Shown: one piece after another, positions 1 through 7,358 of the stretch
Numbering within the stretch: the first letter of the stretch is position 1
How the letters are laid out: every line of letters starts with the position of its first letter
NCBI GenBank assembly: GCA_002505405.1
Contig: DAVD01000027.1
Location: forward strand, 8,765-72,764
Source: Candidatus Poseidonia alphae
Lineage (GTDB): Archaea; Thermoplasmatota; Poseidoniia; Poseidoniales; Poseidoniaceae
Length of the DNA: 64,000 nt
Direction of reading: 5' to 3'
Program-made: the position numbers and the translations under genes
The notes under the pieces: generated by a model
What the model was told of the DNA's origin: nothing
What the model saw: the letters and a program-made list of their open reading frames with translations, nothing else
Database searches by the model: none

Positions 1-7
1 CATAACA

Positions 8-259
8 ATGGATGAAGCAACTTTGGTACTCAATGTTATTTTGTACGTCCTTCTACCGCTCTGGGGAATTGCCGGAATGCTTGACTGGTGGTGTCATCGA
101 AATACAGAGATTGAGAAGACCTCGGGATTGAAAGAAGCTTACATCCACTGCCTTATGGGTGTCCAAATTTGCATCCCTCTCGTTCTTTCGCTTCTCTTTG
201 AGGTCAACGTCCTCATCATGTTGCTTTGTTTCGCCGCCGACCCAAATCACATCTTGTGA
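8..259 (+). CDS. Small integral membrane protein, apparently C-terminally shortened
   Basis: 83 residues with two hydrophobic segments (about residues 7-25 and 46-75). A polar stretch between them contains the pattern DWWCHRNTEIEKTSG followed by KEAYIHCLMG. From memory this resembles small bacterial membrane proteins of about 110 residues (often mis-annotated as diguanylate cyclases) that share a DW-CHR-T-IE-TSG-KE signature. If so, the last 30 or so family residues are missing: the frame turns polar after the second segment and stops 13 nt inside the convergent lpd gene. The start ATG is 8 nt from the window edge, so upstream context is unseen. The molecular function is unknown. Confidence 0.55.
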   Translation: MDEATLVLNVILYVLLPLWGIAGMLDWWCHRNTEIEKTSGLKEAYIHCLMGVQICIPLVLSLLFEVNVLIMLLCFAADPNHIL

Positions 260-1677
260 ATCGCATGACCTAGAGTGTCCAGTACTCCTTCATGGGTCAT
301 TTCCGTCATGGTCGGGTGAGCATGAATGGTATGTGCAATGTCTTCGAGGACAGCTCCCATCTCAAGAGCAAGCGTCCATTCTCCAACCAGTTCGCTGATA
401 TGGGTTCCAACACCTTGGATGCCCAGGATGCGATGATCGTCTTCTCGAGCGACGACGCGGACGAATCCACCGGTCTTTTCAGCTTCTTGTGTGAGTGAGC
501 GTCCGTTTGCGGCCATTGGGAATTTTCCAATGATCACGGGATGGCCTTGTTCCTTGGCTTGGTCGGGAGAGAGACCAACGGAGACGATTTCTGGTTCTGT
601 GAATACAATGGCAGGGACTGCGACTGGGTCGTAGGCTCTGCGGTGGCCAGCGATGAGTTCCGCTACCATTTCACCTTGGAAGGAAGCAACGTGTGCCAGC
701 ATCTCGCCCAAGTCACAAAGGTCTCCAATGGCGTAAACGCCTTTCATATTGGTTTCACAACGCTCGTTGACTTTGACGAAGCCACGGTCGTCGAGTGCAA
801 CGCCAGTGCTTTCAAGTCCTGATGAAGCGGGCTTCCGACCCACGGTCACCAATACTTTGTCGGCTACGATGTGCTGCATCTTCTTCTCATCCTTCTCGTT
901 TTTATCGATGAAGTTGAGTTTGACTTTACCGCCTTTTTGCTTTTCGGCACCTTTGGCAAAGACACCTGTGTGAACCTTGATCTTATTTTTCTTGAGAAAG
1001 AGTTCGAGAGGTCGGCGCAATTCTTTGTCGAACAAGGGCAAGACCGAGTCCATGGCTTCAACCACGGTCACTTCTGATCCGAGCATACGGAAGGTGATGC
1101 CGAGTTCGAGACCGATGTAGCCGCCACCGACCACGACAACGTGGTCTGGGAGCTTCTCGAGAGAGAGTGCTTCTCTTGAGGACAGCACGTGATCGTCGTA
1201 GGGCATGAATGGGAGTTCAATTGGTACTGAGCCTTGCGCCATGATGACGTGTTCGGCTTGAATCAAAGTCGCATCCTTTCCTTCTCCGATTTTCACAGTC
1301 TTTGCGTCTTCAAAGGTAGCCCATCCAGTGATCAGTTCTGCTCCTGCATTCTTCAAAAGAGCCTCGACCCCTTTGTTGAGGCGGTCTACGATGCCTTCTT
1401 TCCAACCGACCAGGTTGGCCATGTTGAGTTCAGCCGGGCTTGGAATTGAAATTCCCATGTGGCCGTCCTTTTTTGCGTGCTTTGCAAGGTTGTGGAAGGT
1501 GTGTGCGGCATGAATGAGTGCCTTTGATGGTATGCATCCGCGAATGAGGCAGGTGCCTCCAGCACGTTCTCCCTCAACGATGATGGTTTTCATTCCGAGT
1601 TGAGCCGAACGGATGGCAGAAACGTAGCCTCCGGGGCCAGCTCCGATGACGAGCACTTGACATTGTTTTGTTTTCAC
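247..1677 (-). CDS. lpdA: Dihydrolipoyl dehydrogenase (E3)
   Basis: This flavoprotein reoxidises the dihydrolipoyl group of the E2 subunit and passes electrons to NAD+. Its 476 residues match the usual family length. Visible features are the FAD-binding GAGPGG near residue 12, the redox-active disulfide C43-C48 in GGTCLIRGCIPSK, a second dinucleotide fold around residues 177-190 (VVVGGGYIGLELG), and the C-terminal active-site pair H454/E459 in HAHPTMTE. It is the last gene of the lipA-E1alpha-E1beta-E2-lpd run on the minus strand and starts 9 nt after E2 ends, so it is very likely the dedicated E3 of that complex. Its 3' end overlaps the convergent small membrane gene by 13 nt. Confidence 0.97.
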   Translation of the reverse strand: MKTKQCQVLVIGAGPGGYVSAIRSAQLGMKTIIVEGERAGGTCLIRGCIPSKALIHAAHTFHNLAKHAKKDGHMGISIPSPAELNMANLVGWKEGIVDRLNKGVEALLKNAGAELITGWATFEDAKTVKIGEGKDATLIQAEHVIMAQGSVPIELPFMPYDDHVLSSREALSLEKLPDHVVVVGGGYIGLELGITFRMLGSEVTVVEAMDSVLPLFDKELRRPLELFLKKNKIKVHTGVFAKGAEKQKGGKVKLNFIDKNEKDEKKMQHIVADKVLVTVGRKPASSGLESTGVALDDRGFVKVNERCETNMKGVYAIGDLCDLGEMLAHVASFQGEMVAELIAGHRRAYDPVAVPAIVFTEPEIVSVGLSPDQAKEQGHPVIIGKFPMAANGRSLTQEAEKTGGFVRVVAREDDHRILGIQGVGTHISELVGEWTLALEMGAVLEDIAHTIHAHPTMTEMTHEGVLDTLGHAIHKM

Positions 1678-1686
1678 ACCATCACC

Positions 1687-2964
1687 TCACATGAAAATTG
1701 TAGCGGGATTCTCTAAGTAAGTTTTAACCAACTGTACGAGTGTGGCCCCATCATGTCCATCGACAACACGGTGGTCCCATGAAGAAGAGAGGTTCATCAT
1801 CCGGCGAACAACAACGTGGCCGTTACGAACAACAGCACGATCCTTTGCATTATGGACTCCAAGAATTCCAACTTCGGGTTTGTTGATGATCGGCGTTGCT
1901 CCAAGCCCACCAAGGCGTCCTAGGCTGGTGATGGTAAAGGTTGAACCGCTGAGGTCCTCAACACCTGCTTTTCCATCTCGAGTTGCGGAGGTAACACGCA
2001 CCATTTCTGTTGCTGCGCTCCAAATATCCATGGCTTCAACATGCTTGACCACGGGAACGTAGAGTCCTCGGTCGGTTTGAGTTGCAATTCCAAGGTTGAT
2101 GGCTTCATGGCGAGTGACGACGTTAGCATCGTCATCGTACAATGCATTGCATTCTGGCCGCTGTTCCAGTGCCTTTACCAATGCTTGCATGATAAAGGGC
2201 AGGTAGGTGAGTTTTGGAGCACCCTCTGGACGTGTTGCGTTGAGGTGTTGGCGCAGTTCTTCCAGGGCCGTGACGTCCACTTCTTCAAAGTAAGAGAAGT
2301 GAGGAATGGTGCTGTAGGATGACATCATGCCGTCAGCGATCTTTCGACGAAGTCCGATGACCTTGATTTCCTCAGTGCCGTTTCGTTCTACTTTCGCCGA
2401 GCCACCCATTGGGCGCGCAGATGAGGCTCCAGATGCGCCGCCTGCAATGTGTCGGTCCAAGTCGGCATGACTGATGCGTCCTGCAGGGCCAGAGCCCGCA
2501 ACATGTTGCAAGTCTACGTTTGCAGAGCGAGCTCGTTGGCGGACTGCAGGTGAAGCGAGTGCTTTCGTACCTGCTGCACGAGAAACGGGTGCTGCGGCAG
2601 GAGCGGCTTCAACGGGAGGAAGCGTTGGTGCTGCTGGGGTAGCGGCTTCGACTTTCTTTGCTGGCTTTTCTTCTTTGGCTGGGGCAGGTGTCTCGGTTTT
2701 CTCTTCGCCGGCATTACCGTCTCCATCCACTTCGAAAACGATGCATACAGCACCTACTGGAAGAATATCTCCTGCTTCGCCAACCATGCTCTTGACGGTT
2801 CCTTCGCAAGGGGCGGGAATCTCAACGGTTGCTTTATCGGTCATCACGGAGAGAATAGGGTCGTCTTCTTTGATGCTGTCACCAACGGCGACCAGCCATT
2901 CTACGACTTCTCCTTCAACAACGCCTTCTCCAATATCCGGTAGCTTAAATTCAAATGTTCCCAT
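1687..2964 (-). CDS. bkdB: Dihydrolipoyl acyltransferase (E2) of a 2-oxoacid dehydrogenase complex
   Basis: This is the core acyltransferase, which transfers the acyl group from lipoyl-lysine to CoA. The start chosen is the ATG at 2964, because a GGAGG site lies 7 nt upstream and the lipoyl domain begins at once (MGTFEFKLPDIGEG); a longer frame to 3030 would overlap E1beta. That gives 425 residues. The order is: lipoyl domain 1-78 with the modified lysine K44 in DKATVEI, an Ala/Pro/Glu-rich linker, a peripheral subunit-binding domain around 140-180 (ASPAVRQRAR...GPAGRI), and the catalytic domain ending in DHRVVDGHDG with H398 and D402. There is one lipoyl domain. Neighbours supply E1, E3 and lipoyl synthase. 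Confidence 0.95.
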   Translation of the reverse strand: MGTFEFKLPDIGEGVVEGEVVEWLVAVGDSIKEDDPILSVMTDKATVEIPAPCEGTVKSMVGEAGDILPVGAVCIVFEVDGDGNAGEEKTETPAPAKEEKPAKKVEAATPAAPTLPPVEAAPAAAPVSRAAGTKALASPAVRQRARSANVDLQHVAGSGPAGRISHADLDRHIAGGASGASSARPMGGSAKVERNGTEEIKVIGLRRKIADGMMSSYSTIPHFSYFEEVDVTALEELRQHLNATRPEGAPKLTYLPFIMQALVKALEQRPECNALYDDDANVVTRHEAINLGIATQTDRGLYVPVVKHVEAMDIWSAATEMVRVTSATRDGKAGVEDLSGSTFTITSLGRLGGLGATPIINKPEVGILGVHNAKDRAVVRNGHVVVRRMMNLSSSWDHRVVDGHDGATLVQLVKTYLENPATIFM

Positions 2965-2966
2965 GT

Positions 2967-3977
2967 TTATTCCTCCTGTGTTTTCTGTATGGCTTCTGCA
3001 ATCCTTGACGGACTCGGAAGATAATCCCACTCGGTGGTGTGCGGGAACGGTGTGTCCCAGCCAGTCACTCGTTGAATTGGTGCTTCAAGGTGGTAGAAGC
3101 ATCGTTCTTGAATTGAAGCGCTCATTTCCGCCCCGAAACCGCTGGTCTTCGGCGCTTCATGGACGATGACACAGCGCCCGGTCTTCTTCACTGAATTGAC
3201 CACGGTATCACGGTCCCAAGGGACCAAGGTTTGCAAGTCAATGAGTTCACAATCAATACCGGAATTCTTGATGGCCTGTTCGCTCACATGGACCATTGCG
3301 CCCCATGCGATCACGGTGCAAGCGGTGCCCTCTCGGACGATATTAGCTTGTTCAAGTGGAATGGAGTAGTACTCTTCGGGAACTTCGCCCTCAGGATGGT
3401 CGTTCCAAGTTGGGACATTGTGCGGGTCTCCGTAGAACGGGCCACGGTAGCATCGCTTTGGTTCGAAGAAAATAACCGGGTCGTTGCATTCGATAGCACT
3501 TGTTAACAGCCCTTTTGCATTTCTTGGATTAGAGCAGTACACGACTTTGAGGCCAGGTGTATGCGTGAATTGTGCTTCGGGGGACTGTGAATGATGGTGT
3601 CCTCCTTTGATTCCTCCACCAGCTGGTGTTCGAAACGTCACAGGGCTGGTGAATTCTCCGCCAGACCGGTGCCTCAGTTTGGCGATTTCGTTGACAATTT
3701 GGTCATAGGCAGGGAAAATGTAGTCTGCGAATTGGATTTCAGCAACCGGTCGTAGTCCGTTCAAACCCATTCCCATTGCGATGGCGGCAATACCACCTTC
3801 TGCAAGAGGTGAATCAAAGACTCGGTGGTGGCCAAATTCTTCTTGGAGTCCGGCCGTAACTCTGAACACGCCTCCAAAGTAGCCCACATCTTCACCAAAG
3901 ATGACGACGTTGGGGTTGCTTTGCAGCTGGTGCTTCAGGGCAGAATTTAGGGCTGCAATCATGTTCATTTTTGCCAT
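2967..3977 (-). CDS. bkdA2: 2-oxoacid dehydrogenase E1 beta subunit
   Basis: 336 residues, the normal length for the E1 beta chain that pairs with E1 alpha to decarboxylate 2-oxoacids with thiamine diphosphate. Recognisable stretches are GEDVGYFGGVFRVT near residue 30, the SPLAEGGIAAIAMGMG region with the conserved Glu, EIQFADYIFPAYDQI, and a transketolase C-terminal region ending in GWDTPFPHTTEWDYLPS. The last codons overlap the Shine-Dalgarno region of E2, and E1 alpha ends 9 nt upstream, so E1 alpha, E1 beta and E2 look translationally linked. The archaeal family (for example in Thermoplasma) includes branched-chain 2-oxoacid dehydrogenases, and that is the preferred substrate call here. 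Confidence 0.94.
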   Translation of the reverse strand: MAKMNMIAALNSALKHQLQSNPNVVIFGEDVGYFGGVFRVTAGLQEEFGHHRVFDSPLAEGGIAAIAMGMGLNGLRPVAEIQFADYIFPAYDQIVNEIAKLRHRSGGEFTSPVTFRTPAGGGIKGGHHHSQSPEAQFTHTPGLKVVYCSNPRNAKGLLTSAIECNDPVIFFEPKRCYRGPFYGDPHNVPTWNDHPEGEVPEEYYSIPLEQANIVREGTACTVIAWGAMVHVSEQAIKNSGIDCELIDLQTLVPWDRDTVVNSVKKTGRCVIVHEAPKTSGFGAEMSASIQERCFYHLEAPIQRVTGWDTPFPHTTEWDYLPSPSRIAEAIQKTQEE

Positions 3978-3986
3978 GCTAACACC

Positions 3987-5228
3987 TCACTTTCCCAGTT
4001 CCTCTCGTTGTTCTTGAATGTGCCAGGGGACCGTCTCGTAAACTTCTGTAAAAATGGTTGATGCAGGAGGGTAAGGTCCGGTAGCAAGGTCCCCGAATTC
4101 GCATGCTTCTTTGTAAGCCGTCATGACTTCAGCATCAATTTTGTCCGCCAGTGCAGCGTTCTTTTCATCATCCCATTCGCCAATTTTAACGAGGTGGGCT
4201 CGCAGTCGTTCTACAGGGTCGCCACCTGGCCAAGATTCTGCTTCATTATGAGGCCGGTAGGCTGACGGGTCATCCGAAGAGGAATGGGCGCCAGACCTGT
4301 AGGTGTAGACTTCTATGTGGGTTGGTCCGAGTCCTGCAGAGACCCGTTCACGAGCCCACTTTGTGACGCTGTAGAGTGCGAGGAAGTCGTTTCCATCTAC
4401 ACGGAATGAGGGAATGTCGTAGGCGAGTCCACGCTCGGCAAATGTTCGTCCACCGGTGGCCAGTGAAACATGTGTGGAGATGGCCCATTGATTGTTGACC
4501 ACATTGAGGATGACTGGGGGTTTGAATGTTGATGCAAAGTTGAGTGCATAATGGTAATCTCCCTGGGCTGAGGTACCGTCTCCAAGCCACGTGATACAAG
4601 CTTCATCGAGGCCTTTGTAAGCGCTGGCCATCGCCACGCCAACCGCTTGTGAAAACTGAGTGCCTACAGGGGAAGAGATGGAGATGAACCGTCCTTCTTT
4701 CCACGTGTAGTGAACCGGCATTTGTCGCCCACGAACGTTATCTTCTGTATTTCCGATGCAGTGGCAGATCATACTGACCATGTCCCTGCCTCGTACGAAT
4801 TGCGCACCGGGTTGCCGGTACGATGGAAATATCCAATCGTTGTCTTCAAGCGCCATTGTTTGAGCAATAGCCACGGCTTCTTCACCAAGCGATCGCATGT
4901 AAAAGGAGAGTTTTCCAGTGCGTTGCATTTTGATCATTCGATCGTCAAAGATTCGAAGTCGCATCATGTATTCAAGACCCTGAATAAGGGATGCAGCGTC
5001 GAGGCCAGGGTCCCATTCGCCAACAGCGACTCCATCATCGGTGAGTACACGGACCAAACCTGATGCATGAGGCGCGGTGTCTTCTGCAGAACATGTCGCC
5101 GGGTCGGGACGGTTCAAATCACCCGGTTGTTCAACAAATTTGTCGCCAAACGACGGTGTGTCTCCGGGACGGAATGGCGCAACCCCAATCGTGTAGGGCG
5201 AGGTTGTAGCCGTACTTCTCTCCGTCAT
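3987..5228 (-). CDS. bkdA1: 2-oxoacid dehydrogenase E1 alpha subunit, branched-chain type
   Basis: 413 residues. The thiamine diphosphate motif begins GDGTSAQGDYHYALN and ends about 30 residues later in VVNNQWAIS. The loop YRSGAHSSSDDPSAYR is very like the loop of branched-chain 2-oxoacid dehydrogenase E1 alpha (YR-G-HSTSDDSSAYR), which argues for branched-chain substrates rather than pyruvate alone. LSFYMRSLGEEA and SYRQPGAQFVRG are further family signatures. About 75 N-terminal residues precede the first recognisable E1 alpha region; they are Pro/Asp/Thr-rich and probably flexible. The gene lies 9 nt after lipA and 9 nt before E1 beta. Confidence 0.94.
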   Translation of the reverse strand: MTERSTATTSPYTIGVAPFRPGDTPSFGDKFVEQPGDLNRPDPATCSAEDTAPHASGLVRVLTDDGVAVGEWDPGLDAASLIQGLEYMMRLRIFDDRMIKMQRTGKLSFYMRSLGEEAVAIAQTMALEDNDWIFPSYRQPGAQFVRGRDMVSMICHCIGNTEDNVRGRQMPVHYTWKEGRFISISSPVGTQFSQAVGVAMASAYKGLDEACITWLGDGTSAQGDYHYALNFASTFKPPVILNVVNNQWAISTHVSLATGGRTFAERGLAYDIPSFRVDGNDFLALYSVTKWARERVSAGLGPTHIEVYTYRSGAHSSSDDPSAYRPHNEAESWPGGDPVERLRAHLVKIGEWDDEKNAALADKIDAEVMTAYKEACEFGDLATGPYPPASTIFTEVYETVPWHIQEQREELGK

Positions 5229-5237
5229 CGTTTCACC

Positions 5238-6245
5238 TCAGGACCGGTCCACCTTAAGGGGTGTCGGTGAGTTGGTTTGGTGGTTAGCAACACGGACGTA
5301 TGCACCCGGCATTGTTTCTGTGTTGGCTGCATCCTTTGTTTTCCTGTACAAGAGGCCTGCTTTGAAGGATGAACGGACCAGTGGGCCGCTTGCAATGCCA
5401 GAGAATCCGATGTCGATGGCATGAATGGCCCAAAGATCGTACATTTCAGGTTCAGGGAATCGGTCAACGGTAAGATGGCTTGCAGAAGGAGCGAGATATT
5501 GACCTATGGTGATGAGGTCAACACCCGCTTCTCTAAGCAACTCCAACGCTTCAAGAATTTCTTCATCGGTTTCACCAACGCCGACCATCAGGGATGACTT
5601 GGTGAGGATATCCGGACGCAACACTTTGGCCTGCCTGAGGATTTCCAAAGACTGGTTGAACGATGCACGTGCGTCTCTGACCGTTGCATCAAGCCTGGGT
5701 ACGCACTCTACGTTATGTGCAAATACTGCGAGCGGGCTGTTGTTCAATAAGTGTTTGAGCGCCACGTGATCTCCCGCAAGGTCGGAACAAAGGAGTTCGA
5801 GTGTGACCTCCGGTGCATGTGCGTGAACGGCATCAATGCATTGTTTGTAATGGTCAGCTCCGCTATCGGGCAGGTCGTCTCTGTTGACCACCGTGATGAC
5901 GGCATGACGCAAATTCATCGAAGATACGGCCTGAGCGAGGTGCGCAGGCTCCTCCGGGTCAAGCGCAGGAGGTCTCTTGATGGTACCAACGGCACAAAAA
6001 CGGCATCCTCTGGTGCATTCCTGGCCAGCGATCATGAATGTTGCATCGCCTGAAGCCCAGCAATCGTGAATGTTCGGGCAGCGCGCCTCTTCGCATACTG
6101 TGTTGAGTTTGTTGTCCTTAACAGCAGTTTTCGTGGCGTTGAAGATGGCTTGTTGTTCTCCGCTTGGCAGTCGGGTTTTGAACCACTTGGGGAGCCGTCC
6201 TTGCCGTTTTGAGGATGCTTCGGAGTCACCTTTGGGGGTGGCCAT
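5238..6245 (-). CDS. lipA: Lipoyl synthase
   Basis: This radical SAM enzyme inserts two sulfurs into the octanoyl group on E2, so it makes the cofactor used by the downstream complex. Two iron-sulfur sites are visible: the auxiliary cluster cysteines C51, C56 and C62 in CEEARCPNIHDC, and the radical SAM CxxxCxxC at C77, C81 and C84 in CTRGCRFC. The C-terminal serine motif GPLVRSSFKAG is present. At 335 residues it is close to family length. It is the first gene of the operon, divergent from an SDR gene with 155 nt between them. An octanoyltransferase or lipoate ligase is not seen in this window. Confidence 0.96.
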   Translation of the reverse strand: MATPKGDSEASSKRQGRLPKWFKTRLPSGEQQAIFNATKTAVKDNKLNTVCEEARCPNIHDCWASGDATFMIAGQECTRGCRFCAVGTIKRPPALDPEEPAHLAQAVSSMNLRHAVITVVNRDDLPDSGADHYKQCIDAVHAHAPEVTLELLCSDLAGDHVALKHLLNNSPLAVFAHNVECVPRLDATVRDARASFNQSLEILRQAKVLRPDILTKSSLMVGVGETDEEILEALELLREAGVDLITIGQYLAPSASHLTVDRFPEPEMYDLWAIHAIDIGFSGIASGPLVRSSFKAGLLYRKTKDAANTETMPGAYVRVANHQTNSPTPLKVDRS

Positions 6246-6356
6246 TGGGAGGGGTTTTCCTTCTACGCTACTCCCTCCTCAGTAAGGGGCAGCAGGAGGC
6301 CATCAAAAAGGTGTGTGATTCAAGGCCATGCTGGTCAAGGTGTTGTGTGAATCGTG

Positions 6357-6380
6357 AATTCATACGAGGTTTCATGAATT
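6357..6380. promoter_or_regulatory. Inverted repeat between divergent lipA and SDR genes
   Basis: A perfect 7-bp inverted repeat, AATTCAT at 6357-6363 and ATGAATT at 6374-6380, with an 11-nt spacer. It lies 20 nt upstream of the SDR start and about 110 nt upstream of lipA. The position fits an operator, but an AT-rich palindrome of this size can occur by chance and no regulator is identified. Confidence 0.25.
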
Positions 6381-6400
6381 GAGTCCTCGCCATTCGTACC

Positions 6401-7144
6401 ATGAGCACCAAAGTTGCGCTGATTACAGGGGCTGGCCACCGGCTAGGTGCAGCCACTGCGAACAGGCTCATGAATGCGGGATGGTTTGTGTTGATCCATG
6501 TCCGTTCCTCCCGCCAAGCAGCACAAGAACTGCTCGAACAAGCGGAGGCTCAAAACAACCGCAAATGCGGGGCGATTCTTCAGGCAGATTTGACCGTTGA
6601 TGATCAACTAAAACACCTGGTTGATGAAGTCAAGAACCACGCCCTCGTCAAGGAGAATGGGCTTTCTGGACTGGTTCACAACGCTTCGTTCTATAGCCAA
6701 TCTATATTTGAGGAGACATCGTTTGAAACCTTCAGAAACCTGAACCGTTTACACATGGAGGCGCCCTATTATTTGACCCAGCAATTGCTTCCAGAACTGC
6801 GAAGTTCTCGAGGCTCTGTAGTTGGGATTGTTGACACGTCGTGGGGCAAGGCTTGGGAAGGCCTGTCTCATTATACTTCAAGCAAAGCAGGGTTGCGCCA
6901 ACTCATGTTGAATCTGGCGGGTGAATTAAGCCCGGATGTGAATGTTAATTGCGTTGCGCCAGGTGCGATTATGGCTGCGGATTGGGAAACCGAACATTTC
7001 ACCAAAGTTCTCGAGAAAGTCCCGATGGGTCGTTCGGGCCAAGCCTCAGATATTGCCTCGGCAGTTCTTCACCTGCTCGAAGCATCCCATCTTTCAGGCC
7101 AGGTGCTCCATGTTGACGGTGGCTGGTCTATTGAAGACGCCTGA
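6401..7144 (+). CDS. Short-chain dehydrogenase/reductase, pteridine-reductase-like
   Basis: 247 residues with a Rossmann nucleotide site near the N-terminus. The motif TGAGHRLG (residues 9-16) follows the TGxxxRxG pattern of pteridine reductases and dihydromonapterin reductases (PTR1/FolM) rather than the usual TGxxxGIG. VHNASFY corresponds to the family NNAS-FY. The catalytic Tyr-Lys pair is in HYTSSKAG, and the C-terminal GQVLHVDGGWS is typical of SDRs. A likely reaction is NADPH-dependent reduction of a dihydropterin, but the substrate cannot be read from sequence. It is a single gene, divergent from lipA and followed by tRNA-Leu. Confidence 0.85.
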   Translation: MSTKVALITGAGHRLGAATANRLMNAGWFVLIHVRSSRQAAQELLEQAEAQNNRKCGAILQADLTVDDQLKHLVDEVKNHALVKENGLSGLVHNASFYSQSIFEETSFETFRNLNRLHMEAPYYLTQQLLPELRSSRGSVVGIVDTSWGKAWEGLSHYTSSKAGLRQLMLNLAGELSPDVNVNCVAPGAIMAADWETEHFTKVLEKVPMGRSGQASDIASAVLHLLEASHLSGQVLHVDGGWSIEDA

Positions 7145-7180
7145 GTTTCATTGAAGAAGGAAGGCGCCACCGCTCAGAAT

Positions 7181-7264
7181 GCAGGGGTGGCTGAGGTGGT
7201 CAAAGGCGCCGGGCTTAAGATCCGGTCCCGTATGGGTTCGTGGGTTCGTATCCCACCCCCTGCA
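7181..7264 (+). tRNA. tRNA-Leu (UAA)
   Basis: The acceptor stem GCAGGGG (7181-7187) pairs with CCCCTGC (7257-7263), with discriminator A at 7264 and no encoded CCA. The anticodon stem CCGGG/TCCGG flanks a CTTAAGA loop, giving anticodon TAA. A long variable arm typical of tRNA-Leu follows. The T stem GTGGG/CCCAC encloses TTCGTAT. Position 58 of this loop reads T, where A is nearly invariant. An antisense frame over the tRNA, with a GGIRTHEP-type peptide, is a well-known artefact. Confidence 0.95.
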
Positions 7265-7358
7265 TCACACTGTTCGGCTTCGCTGCTATATCGTTCATAA
7301 TCGGTTAAGTTGATGCATCCCATGCAAAACCGTTTAACACCCCCTGCACCACGGAGGC

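Noticed and set aside
2474..3169. 231-residue plus-strand frame opposite E2/E1beta
   Set aside because: Antisense to the Ala/Pro-rich E2 linker and E1beta; composition mirrors the real genes.
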